DNA of 5,977 nucleotides, from positions 1 to 5,977 of the forward strand of contig JAQCGA010000272.1 in the NCBI GenBank assembly GCA_027619145.1, given 5' to 3'. The translations under genes were made by a program, and so were the position numbers. Position 1 is the first letter of the stretch. The number at the start of each line of letters is the position of its first letter. The notes below the pieces were generated by a model. The model was not told the origin of the DNA. It ran no database searches and saw only the letters and a list, made by a program, of their open reading frames with translations. Of this stretch, positions 1 through 4,729 are shown piece by piece. This DNA comes from a bacterium (GTDB taxonomy: Bacteria > Latescibacterota > UBA2968 > GCA-2709665).

Positions 1-471
1 CCCTCAGGGTGGTCCGATGGGCCCGCCTTCAGGCGGCCAGGGTGGTCATCAGGGTGGCCCAATGGGTCCACCTCCAGGTGGACACCAGATGGGTGGTCCG
101 CAGGGAGGCCCTCAAGGCGGCCCAATGGGCGGTCCTCAAGGGGGTTCGAAGGGGGAGCCTTCGCCTGAAGAGATGAAGAAGATGTATGAGCAGTGGAGAA
201 GGAGTCCCGAGGCGAAAGATTTGAATGGGGACCGGCAGGTGAACGAAGAAGACTTTAAGATATTTACAGAAAAGATGATGAAGCAAGGTGGCCCTCAGGG
301 TGGTCCGATGGGCCCGCCTTCAGGCGGCCAGGGTGGTCATCAGGGTGGCCCAATGGGTCCGCCCCCAGGTGGGCACCAGATGGGTGGTTCTCAGGGTGGC
401 CCGATGGGTGGACACCAGATGAGTGGTCATCAGGGAGGCCCTCAAGGCGGCCCAATGGGCGGTCCTCAAGG
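1..471 (+). repeat. In-frame direct duplication of the Gly-rich module
   Basis: Bases 1-69 are repeated without a mismatch at 292-360 (offset 291 bp, 97 codons). The downstream part, 101-141, is repeated exactly at 431-471 (offset 330 bp). The 39-bp difference in offset is 13 extra codons inserted in the second copy, made of more GGPM/GGHQM-type units. Both offsets are multiples of three, so the reading frame is kept. Copy 1 begins at the window edge and may extend further left. The EF-hand segment lies between the copies and is not repeated inside the window. Confidence 0.9.
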
Positions 472-892
472 AGACTATCCGAACCCGCAGAAACTCATTG
501 AGACGCTTCCTGCAGGGCTCCAGCCTTCGTTTAATAAGACGTTGGCTACGGAACGCGAAGCAGAAAAAGCTCATATGGATGCCGAGCTGAAGATGCTGAC
601 GTCCGTCCGGCAGACGTTGGAAGAGACCAAGCGCTATCTGGTTAAAGCCAGCGATGCTGAAAAAGATCAGATCTTGCAGGTCTTATCGTTCTTCGACCGT
701 CAGGGACCGCAGGATGGTCCGGGAATGGGCCCCGGTGGGTCTGGAATGGGCGGACCTGGTATGGGACAGGGGAGGGGGGCCGGTAAAGCGACCTCTCCAG
801 CAAATGCAGAGGATCTGGTTCGAAAGATGATTGAAGATACGGACCGGGAAATCGAAAATCTGAAGCAGATGATGCAGGAGATGGGGCGATAG
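2..892 (+). CDS. Gly/Pro/Gln/Met-rich EF-hand protein, 5' end missing
   Basis: The frame is open from the first bases of the window, so the true start lies upstream. The ATG at 17 is inside the repetitive part and is used only for numbering here. Residues 1-45 are low-complexity runs of GGP, GGPM, GPP and GGHQM. Residues 49-66 look helical. A 12-residue EF-hand loop, DLNGDRQVNEED (68-79), puts D, N, D, Q, N, D at ligand positions 1, 3, 5, 7, 9 and 12; it resembles half a dockerin, with Arg replacing the usual Gly at position 6. A second Gly-rich arm follows (about 91-153). Next come a charged helical region (about 154-232), a third GPG-rich linker (about 233-257) and a C-terminal helix (about 261-291). 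Calcium binding is inferred from the loop. The Met/His-rich arms could bind metal, but that is speculation. Function is unknown. Two hairpins follow, so it is probably the last gene of its transcript. Confidence 0.8.
   Translation, partial: PQGGPMGPPSGGQGGHQGGPMGPPPGGHQMGGPQGGPQGGPMGGPQGGSKGEPSPEEMKKMYEQWRRSPEAKDLNGDRQVNEEDFKIFTEKMMKQGGPQGGPMGPPSGGQGGHQGGPMGPPPGGHQMGGSQGGPMGGHQMSGHQGGPQGGPMGGPQGDYPNPQKLIETLPAGLQPSFNKTLATEREAEKAHMDAELKMLTSVRQTLEETKRYLVKASDAEKDQILQVLSFFDRQGPQDGPGMGPGGSGMGGPGMGQGRGAGKATSPANAEDLVRKMIEDTDREIENLKQMMQEMGR
218..253 (+). other. EF-hand calcium-binding loop
   Basis: The 12 codons read D-L-N-G-D-R-Q-V-N-E-E-D and are followed by Phe. Oxygen-bearing side chains sit at positions 1, 3, 5, 7, 9 and 12, and a hydrophobic residue (V) at position 8, as in EF-hands. 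Position 6, normally Gly, is Arg; position 12 is Asp rather than the more common Glu. Only one loop is visible, so if functional it may pair with a loop encoded upstream of the window or in another molecule. Confidence 0.7.
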
Positions 893-909
893 GGTTTGCG
901 AGTTAATCG

Positions 910-944
910 AGCGGGACGGTGAGTGTTAAAGTCACTGTCCCGCT
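910..944 (+). terminator. Hairpin after the EF-hand gene, no T-tract
   Basis: Bases 910-922 pair with 932-944 in a 13-bp stem with one G-U wobble around a 9-nt loop. It starts 17 nt after the stop codon. No run of T follows, so on its own it is more likely an mRNA 3'-end stabiliser or part of a two-step terminator with the hairpin at 969-1001. Confidence 0.5.
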
Positions 945-968
945 TCGTACCTGCAAGGGATGGTTCAG

Positions 969-1001
969 AAAAGCCGTCGACTGCGTGTCGGCGGCTTTTT
1001 T
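969..1001 (+). terminator. Intrinsic terminator
   Basis: Bases 969-980 pair with 988-999 (12 bp, one G-U wobble) around the 7-nt loop CTGCGTG. The 3' arm runs into six T (996-1001). This is a canonical Rho-independent terminator for the EF-hand gene, and it isolates the genes that follow. Confidence 0.88.
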
Positions 1002-1125
1002 GTCTATGTGGTTGTATGTTGACTTCTGCGCCAGGATGATTTACTTTTTCAGGGCTTTTCTGATATGGTGTTCCGGCTCCGGCAAGCGTGATCCGGTATG
1101 ATTCTATTTTATGATCTGGCATCGT

Positions 1126-1130
1126 GGAGG
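1126..1130 (+). promoter_or_regulatory. Ribosome binding site fixing the start at 1136
   Basis: GGAGG sits 5 nt before ATG 1136. It contains the G of the alternative GTG start at 1124-1126, which therefore cannot use it. Confidence 0.75.
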
Positions 1131-1135
1131 GTACT

Positions 1136-1321
1136 ATGGCCGTTCCTGAGCATATTGTGGACCGGGATCGTTTGATTGAACTTGTAAGGCAGGGGAATAC
1201 GCCCGAACAAATCGCCGAGATTTTCCGTGTGGACGGAGGAATTGTTCGGGATATGATCCGACGCCTGGAGCAGAATGGGTATTACGATTTGCTGTACGAC
1301 AAGACGAAACAAAACGCGTAA
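1136..1321 (+). CDS. Small helix-turn-helix-like protein, 61 aa
   Basis: The ATG at 1136 is preceded by GGAGG (1126-1130) at a 5-nt spacing, so it is preferred to the in-frame GTG at 1124, which overlaps that ribosome binding site. The protein is charged and predicted to be helical. Residues about 10-20 and 22-45 read as helix, turn, helix; the stretch TPEQIAEIFRVD (22-33) followed by a basic helix (IVRDMIRRLEQNG) has the look of a DNA-binding HTH of the kind seen in small regulators and in sigma region 4. There is no signal peptide or membrane segment. It ends 104 bp before the start of a receiver-only response regulator on the same strand, so the two may share a transcript and a regulatory role, but that link is inference. 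The family is not recognised by name. Confidence 0.7.
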   Translation: MAVPEHIVDRDRLIELVRQGNTPEQIAEIFRVDGGIVRDMIRRLEQNGYYDLLYDKTKQNA

Positions 1322-1425
1322 AGTCTGCGGAGGTCAAGTCAAGGTACTGCTCCGTATTTTTGGCGCTGTGCAGAAGTCCATCCGTGCCCATAACTCATGA
1401 ACCTTATTGCGTGTTCGGATCGCTT

Positions 1426-1809
1426 ATGGAACCCAGGCGTATTCTTGTTATTGACGATGACCTTGAGGTGTGCGGGTTGTTGGAAATTATTTTGGGCAAC
1501 GCAGGGTACCAGGTAGAAACGGTGAATGCGTCGCTGAATACGGTGGCATCGTTGCTGGTGAATCGATATGATCTGGTAACAGTGGATCTCAGGATGCCGA
1601 ATATGGACGGTGCTGATGTTGCACAGCTTGCCCGGATTTTGGATAACCAGGTGCCTATTGTTGTCATTTCAGGGTTTCTGACGCCAGGTGTGGAGGTTCG
1701 TTTTCAGGAAATGGGGGTTCATCATTTTTTGCATAAGCCGTTTCAGGCACATGAACTTCTGGAAACGTGCGAGGCTGCCCTCCGGGATGCTACCCCTCCG
1801 TCGGTTTGA
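1426..1809 (+). CDS. Receiver-only response regulator (CheY-like)
   Basis: The protein is a 127-residue receiver domain with almost nothing else, so output must be through partner proteins. From the ATG at 1426, the acidic pocket is D10-D11-D12, the phosphoacceptor is D54 (VDLRMPNMDG), the switch Ser is S82 (VVIS) and the conserved Lys is K104 in KPF. All are the expected receiver residues, so phosphorylation by a histidine kinase is likely; none is encoded in this window. The frame is open back to 1360, but upstream codons do not read like a receiver N-terminus. ATG 1426 gives the standard start (MEPRRILVIDDD). Only a weak CGGA precedes it, so translation may be coupled or inefficient. GTG 1411 is an alternative. 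The small HTH gene lies upstream on the same strand, and a strong terminator follows. Confidence 0.92.
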   Translation: MEPRRILVIDDDLEVCGLLEIILGNAGYQVETVNASLNTVASLLVNRYDLVTVDLRMPNMDGADVAQLARILDNQVPIVVISGFLTPGVEVRFQEMGVHHFLHKPFQAHELLETCEAALRDATPPSV

Positions 1810-1838
1810 CGGGATGTGGGAGCTGAAGAGAAAATAAA

Positions 1839-1869
1839 AAAAGCGCCTGTCTTTTCGACGGGCGCTTTT
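1839..1869. terminator. Bidirectional intrinsic terminator
   Basis: Bases 1839-1851 pair with 1857-1869 (13 bp, one G-U wobble) around the loop TTTTC. Rightward transcripts end in TTTT after the stem. Leftward transcripts meet an A-rich run at 1834-1842 on the + strand, which gives a T-tract. It lies between the convergent receiver gene and the ABC ATPase gene and should end both. Confidence 0.9.
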
Positions 1870-1891
1870 CTATTGAGCTGGAGCTTTGAGA

Positions 1892-2674
1892 TCAGTGGTC
1901 CATATCCAATCCTTCGATGGAGCCTTCCTGGATTTTGATTTCGTCGCGTTTGCGCACGCGTTCTACCTGGCCGTCTCGCAGGTCCACAACGCGGTCCGAA
2001 GCCACCAGCATTTTGTGGTCGTGGGTGTTTGTAACAATGGTGACACCGCTGTCGGCCTGGAGTTTTTTGAGCAGTTCGATGATTTCCTGGCCAGTTTTGA
2101 GGTCCAGGTTTCCGGTGGGTTCGTCCGCCAGGACGAGGTCCGGGTCGTTGGCAATGGAGCGTGCAATGGCTACACGTTGCTGTTGTCCGCCCGAGAGCTC
2201 GTAGGGGTTGTGGTGCAACCGTTCGCCCAGACCGACCATGGCAAGTTTGTGGGCTGCTTTTTCTTCGTATTCTGATTTGGACATTCCAGCGAATACCATA
2301 GGCAGTGCCACGTTGTCCAGGGCTGTCATGACCGGAATCAGGTTAAAGCTCTGGAAAATGTATCCGATGTTGTGGCAGCGCAGGTAAGCGATCTGGGCCT
2401 GACTCAGGGTACCCATTTCGGCACCGTTGACGATCACTTTTCCTTTGGACGGCCGGTCCAGTGCGCCTACCATATTGAAGAGCGTGGTTTTGCCCGAGCC
2501 AGACGGGCCCATAATTGAAAGGTATTCGCCGCGTACTACATCCAGCGAGACCCCTTTAAGAGCGTGCACTTGCTGGTCGCCCATTGTATAGGTCTTCCAG
2601 ACTTCCTGGACCTGAATAATATGATCCACGCTCGGCTGGGGCGAGCGGGTCGAGCTTTGTGGCTCTTGTGCCAT
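1892..2674 (-). CDS. ABC transporter ATP-binding protein, LolD/MacB type
   Basis: The 260-residue protein is a complete ATPase subunit. Walker A is GPSGSGKTT (56-64), the Q-loop Gln is Q108 (IFQSFNL), the signature is LSGGQQQR (160-167), Walker B is LVLADEP with D184 and E185, the D-loop is GNLD (188-191) and the H-loop His is H218 (NTHD). The FQSFNLIP and ADEPTGNLD stretches are typical of the LolD/MacB/FtsE group, which works with MacB- or LolCE-like permeases in lipoprotein release, efflux or envelope remodelling. The first 17 residues are a hydrophilic extension, and about 25 charged residues follow the usual C-terminus. The start ATG has AGGAG 10 nt upstream (2685-2689) and a good promoter beyond it. 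No permease gene lies next to it and a terminator follows, so the transport partner must be encoded elsewhere. The family is certain; the substrate is unknown. Confidence 0.95.
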   Translation of the reverse strand: MAQEPQSSTRSPQPSVDHIIQVQEVWKTYTMGDQQVHALKGVSLDVVRGEYLSIMGPSGSGKTTLFNMVGALDRPSKGKVIVNGAEMGTLSQAQIAYLRCHNIGYIFQSFNLIPVMTALDNVALPMVFAGMSKSEYEEKAAHKLAMVGLGERLHHNPYELSGGQQQRVAIARSIANDPDLVLADEPTGNLDLKTGQEIIELLKKLQADSGVTIVTNTHDHKMLVASDRVVDLRDGQVERVRKRDEIKIQEGSIEGLDMDH

Positions 2675-2700
2675 GGTGGTTTTTCTCCTGAACGTTTCAC

Positions 2701-2729
2701 TTGGAAAATAAGTAGGGTTCGGTTATGTT
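2701..2729 (+). promoter_or_regulatory. Probable promoter of the TIM-barrel gene
   Basis: TTGGAA (2701-2706), 17 nt, then TATGTT (2724-2729); each box matches 4 of 6 consensus bases. The -10 box covers the same bases as the -10 box of the opposite promoter. The predicted leader to ATG 2816 is about 80 nt. Confidence 0.4.
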
Positions 2730-2753
2730 AGAAAAAATCAGGAGGTGTGTCAA
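2725..2753 (-). promoter_or_regulatory. Sigma-70-type promoter of the ABC ATPase gene
   Basis: Read on the minus strand, a perfect TTGACA (2753-2748) is followed after 17 nt by TAACAT (2730-2725), which matches 4 of 6 consensus bases. This predicts a start of transcription near 2718 and a leader of about 45 nt to the ATG at 2674. Confidence 0.65.
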
Positions 2754-2802
2754 GGTATTTATCAATGGGCGTACGGAAGCTTCTGAGATTTGAAATGAAA
2801 GA

Positions 2803-2808
2803 GGAGGG
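2803..2808 (+). promoter_or_regulatory. Ribosome binding site fixing the start at 2816
   Basis: GGAGGG is 7 nt before ATG 2816. A second, stronger AGGAGGT at 2740-2746 is too close to GTG 2747 and too far from ATG 2765 (19 nt) to serve either. Confidence 0.8.
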
Positions 2809-2815
2809 TTTCTGC

Positions 2816-3640
2816 ATGAAACTTGCGGTTTGCAATGAGTTTTTTGAAGGGTGGAAAATTGAGCAGGTTTTTGATTATGCAGCCCATATTGGGTGCGAAG
2901 GTGTGGAGATTGCACCCTTCACACTGGCCGAATCCGTAACGCGAATTTCAGCAGCCAGGCGGCGTAAGATCCGGCAGGCTGCCGAGCAGGCAGGTGTGGA
3001 GATTGTGGGATTGCACTGGCTGCTGAGTCGTCCAGCAGGATTGTACATTAATCATCCGGACGGGCGCATTCGAAAACGGACACAGGATTATGTGAAGGCG
3101 CTGATCAATTTCTGTGGGGATCTGGGGGGAAGCGTGATGATTCACGGTTCGCCACCACAGCGGAACGTACAGGAAGGGTGGGACAGGGAGGAGTGCTGGA
3201 AACGGACGGTGGACCTTTTTGCGGGTTGCACAGATACCCTGGCCGATCGAGGCGTGACGTATTGTATTGAAGCGCTTACGACCCATGAGACGAACTTTAT
3301 CATCTGTATGGCCGATGCGATGCGGATGGTTCGTGACGTGGATCATCCCAATTTTCAGACGATGCTGGATTGCAAAGCGGCCGCAGCGGAAGACAAAGCC
3401 CACGTGGATGTCATTGCAGAGGGGGGCAAGGCAATCCGTCATGTACATGTAAACGACCCCAATCTGCGAGGGCCGGGGTTCGGGAACCTGGCGTTTACGC
3501 CCATTGTTCAGGCACTAAAGAACCGGGGGTACCAGGGATATTTGTCTGTGGAGGTGTTCAAGTTTGATCCAGATCCACAGACCATTGCATCTCGAAGTAT
3601 TGGTTATTTGCGTGGAATCCTGGAGGCGCTGGAAACATAG
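2816..3640 (+). CDS. Sugar phosphate isomerase/epimerase-like TIM barrel
   Basis: This is a 274-residue protein of the xylose isomerase-like TIM-barrel family (the AP-endonuclease-2 fold), a group of metal-dependent ketose epimerases, hydroxypyruvate isomerases and inosose dehydratases. The start at ATG 2816 is set by GGAGGG (2803-2808) 7 nt upstream and gives the usual beginning (MKLAVCNEFF); the frame is open to GTG 2747, but that would add 23 unlike residues. The likely metal ligands are E152 (CIEAL), D185 (MLDCK), H211 (HVHVND) and E246 (SVEVF). These positions match what I recall for Pseudomonas D-tagatose 3-epimerase. Secondary residues differ: the region after D185 lacks the His found in that enzyme, while R218 is close to its substrate-binding Arg. 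A cytoplasmic sugar or polyol isomerase/epimerase is therefore likely, but the substrate is open. It is divergent from the ABC ATPase gene. Its last 37 bp overlap the end of the opposite receiver gene. Confidence 0.9.
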   Translation: MKLAVCNEFFEGWKIEQVFDYAAHIGCEGVEIAPFTLAESVTRISAARRRKIRQAAEQAGVEIVGLHWLLSRPAGLYINHPDGRIRKRTQDYVKALINFCGDLGGSVMIHGSPPQRNVQEGWDREECWKRTVDLFAGCTDTLADRGVTYCIEALTTHETNFIICMADAMRMVRDVDHPNFQTMLDCKAAAAEDKAHVDVIAEGGKAIRHVHVNDPNLRGPGFGNLAFTPIVQALKNRGYQGYLSVEVFKFDPDPQTIASRSIGYLRGILEALET

Positions 3641-4050
3641 CTTGATGGGATAATTGGACGAAGGTGGGGCACGAAGGTGGAGGTTTTCCTGTCTGGTCCC
3701 GTGTGACCGGCAAGGTGGCGATTTACGGTCTGGAGAAAGGCTGAGAGGTTGAAGGGTTTTCGCAGGATCGCCTGTGCCTCGAGTACCTGAGGGTTGTCCG
3801 GGATGAAGGATATCATTGCAATGATGGGTGCCTGGATGTGTTTTTCTTGCCGGAGTCTGCGAATGACTTCGCTGCCTGGAATAGACAGACGGAGGTCCGC
3901 AAGAATCAGGTCGATATCGTCCAGGTTCACGGTTGCAAGTACGGGTTTGGGGTCTGCAAAGGCAAATACGGTGTGGCCTTCTTCTTCCAGAACCGTTTTG
4001 ATAAATGTGCGCACGCCTTCGTCGTGATCCAGAATCAAAATCGCTGCCAT
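3604..4050 (-). CDS. Receiver-only response regulator with a C-terminal tail
   Basis: The 148-residue protein has one receiver domain (residues 1-115) and a basic, Ser/Pro-rich tail of about 30 residues that matches no output domain I recognise. The phosphoacceptor is D52 (LADLRLSIPG), the switch Ser is S81 and the conserved Lys is K98 in KPF. The N-terminal pocket reads D8-H9-D10, so the second acidic position is His, where most receivers have Asp or Glu; metal binding may be altered. The start ATG (4050) has AAGGA 6 nt upstream. No kinase gene is nearby. The gene converges on the TIM-barrel gene, and the two stop codons are passed by 37 bp of overlap, so most of the odd tail is read from the back of the barrel gene's 3' end and the adjacent spacer. 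It differs clearly from the other receiver protein in the window, so it is not a recent copy. Confidence 0.9.
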   Translation of the reverse strand: MAAILILDHDEGVRTFIKTVLEEEGHTVFAFADPKPVLATVNLDDIDLILADLRLSIPGSEVIRRLRQEKHIQAPIIAMISFIPDNPQVLEAQAILRKPFNLSAFLQTVNRHLAGHTGPDRKTSTFVPHLRPIIPSSYVSSASRIPRK

Positions 4051-4124
4051 TTTGTGTCCTTGATATATTTTGCAGGTTGACGGCCAGTGGGCATTGGCGT
4101 TGGGTGTTTGGTGGAGAGGAGATG

Positions 4125-4150
4125 CCGGGAGGGACCGAAGTCCCTCCCGG
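4125..4150 (-). terminator. Very stable hairpin with UUCG loop
   Basis: Bases 4125-4135 and 4140-4150 form a perfect 11-bp GC-rich stem. On the minus strand the loop is C(TTCG)G, the exceptionally stable UUCG tetraloop. It lies 33 bp beyond the stop codon of the small membrane protein gene and about 75 bp before the receiver gene, both on this strand. No T-tract follows, so it is as likely a 3'-end stabiliser or attenuator as a full terminator. Confidence 0.6.
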
Positions 4151-4182
4151 GTTCCAGGACGTGAAATCCCCCGACCTTCATT

Positions 4183-4362
4183 TCAGTCCCGGTAATCCTC
4201 TATTCGAAAGCTTGCGCTGAAGAGAAACGCGAGTGAAACCAGGCCAAACCCCAGGATGAGACCCCAGAAGCTTTCTGAGGACAGGCAGAAAAGCCCCAGG
4301 CCAATCAGAGCAACGGTGAGGCATTCGCGAATGGCGAGTAGCATGCCAATTTGTTGTGACAT
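4183..4362 (-). CDS. Small two-helix membrane protein, 59 aa
   Basis: The ATG at 4362-4360 is preceded by GGGGGA with a 5-nt gap. The frame is open up to 4473, but the extra 37 residues are Arg/Gln-rich and would precede this good site, so the short form is preferred. Residues about 14-28 and 32-52 are hydrophobic and together make a helical hairpin across the inner membrane. A short polar turn (S28-S31) separates them, and the end is charged (RIEDYRD). I recognise no family. It could be a small accessory subunit, a stress membrane peptide or a toxin-like peptide; nothing chooses between them. The receiver-only regulator lies downstream on the same strand with a stable hairpin in between, so read-through could join the two. 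An inverted repeat covers its ribosome binding site and start codon. Confidence 0.6.
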   Translation of the reverse strand: MSQQIGMLLAIRECLTVALIGLGLFCLSSESFWGLILGFGLVSLAFLFSASFRIEDYRD

Positions 4363-4384
4363 CTTTGTCCCCCGAAACAAAGAT
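4360..4384 (-). promoter_or_regulatory. Inverted repeat holding the RBS in its loop and the ATG at its foot
   Basis: ATCTTTG (4361-4367) is an exact inverted repeat of CAAAGAT (4378-4384), with a 10-nt loop between. In the minus-strand mRNA the loop carries GGGGGA, the ribosome binding site, and the first two bases of the start codon lie in the 3' arm. Such a fold could tune translation of the small membrane protein; a 7-bp AT-rich stem is weak, so chance is possible. Confidence 0.4.
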
Positions 4385-4729
4385 TGAAGGTAGCGTCGCC
4401 GTACGACTTGCAAACGGGCGACCGAACACGCATCGTTGGCAGCAGGTGATCTTGCTTCCTGCTGATAGTACAATGCAAACCCCGTGCCAGATCTCTTTTC
4501 GTGGGTTTAAAATCTTGTTTTTAAAATGCTTAATGGGTTTGCGTGGTGGATGGCGGGTGGATTAAGTTCTTGTGTTATGCGGTATTCTATATCGTTTCAT
4601 TTCGGATTCTGTTACCAAACGGTGTGCTTCGGGTCACATTATAGATGAAAGCGATTCGTTCTGAGGTGTTGAGTTCTTGACGATTTGAAACCGCTATTGT
4701 TGGCGAAAATTCGAGGAGGATAAGAGAGC
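4385..4729. other. Intergenic region between divergent genes
   Basis: No gene is supported in these roughly 345 bp. The region must hold the promoters of the membrane protein (leftward) and the hydrolase (rightward). An AT-rich patch at 4505-4530 has the octamer TTTAAAAT twice, 14 bp apart (4506-4513 and 4520-4527). TTGACG (4677-4682) matches 5 of 6 -35 bases, but the nearest -10-like TATTGT (4695-4700) is only 12 nt away, so I do not call a promoter. AGGAGGA at 4714-4720 is the hydrolase's ribosome binding site. Confidence 0.5.

Noticed and set aside
1..471. Tandem repeats suggesting a CRISPR array or a non-coding satellite
   Set aside because: Repeat offsets are multiples of three, the frame stays open and the units encode Gly/Pro/Gln-rich protein; there are no regular repeat-spacer units.
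919..1101. 60-codon plus frame with a hydrophobic stretch
   Set aside because: It starts inside the first hairpin and runs through the intrinsic terminator, so it is unlikely to be transcribed as a gene.
1074..1115. TATGAT twice (1097-1102, 1110-1115) as promoter -10 boxes for the small HTH gene
   Set aside because: No acceptable -35 box lies at 16-18 nt from either, so I cannot support a promoter call; one could still be there.
700..1122. Minus-strand frame of 140 codons across the end of the EF-hand gene
   Set aside because: It is antisense to the Gly-rich coding region, crosses both hairpins and has no convincing domain or ribosome binding site.
1124..1135. GTG 1124 as start of the small HTH protein
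   Set aside because: It overlaps the GGAGG that is ideally spaced for ATG 1136.
1328..1359. CGGAG/CTCCG followed by TATTTTT as a terminator between the HTH and receiver genes
   Set aside because: The stem is only 5 bp with a 17-nt loop; too weak to call.
1886..2275. 129-codon plus frame in the ABC ATPase region
   Set aside because: It is antisense to all the conserved ATPase motifs from the signature onward, which are unmistakable on the minus strand.
2747..2815. N-terminal extension of the TIM-barrel protein from GTG 2747
   Set aside because: AGGAGGT is only touching that GTG, the added 23 residues look unlike the family, and ATG 2816 has a properly spaced GGAGGG.
4363..4473. Longer form (96 aa) of the small membrane protein starting at 4473
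   Set aside because: The added part is polar and Arg-rich with no visible ribosome binding site, while ATG 4362 has GGGGGA at good distance.
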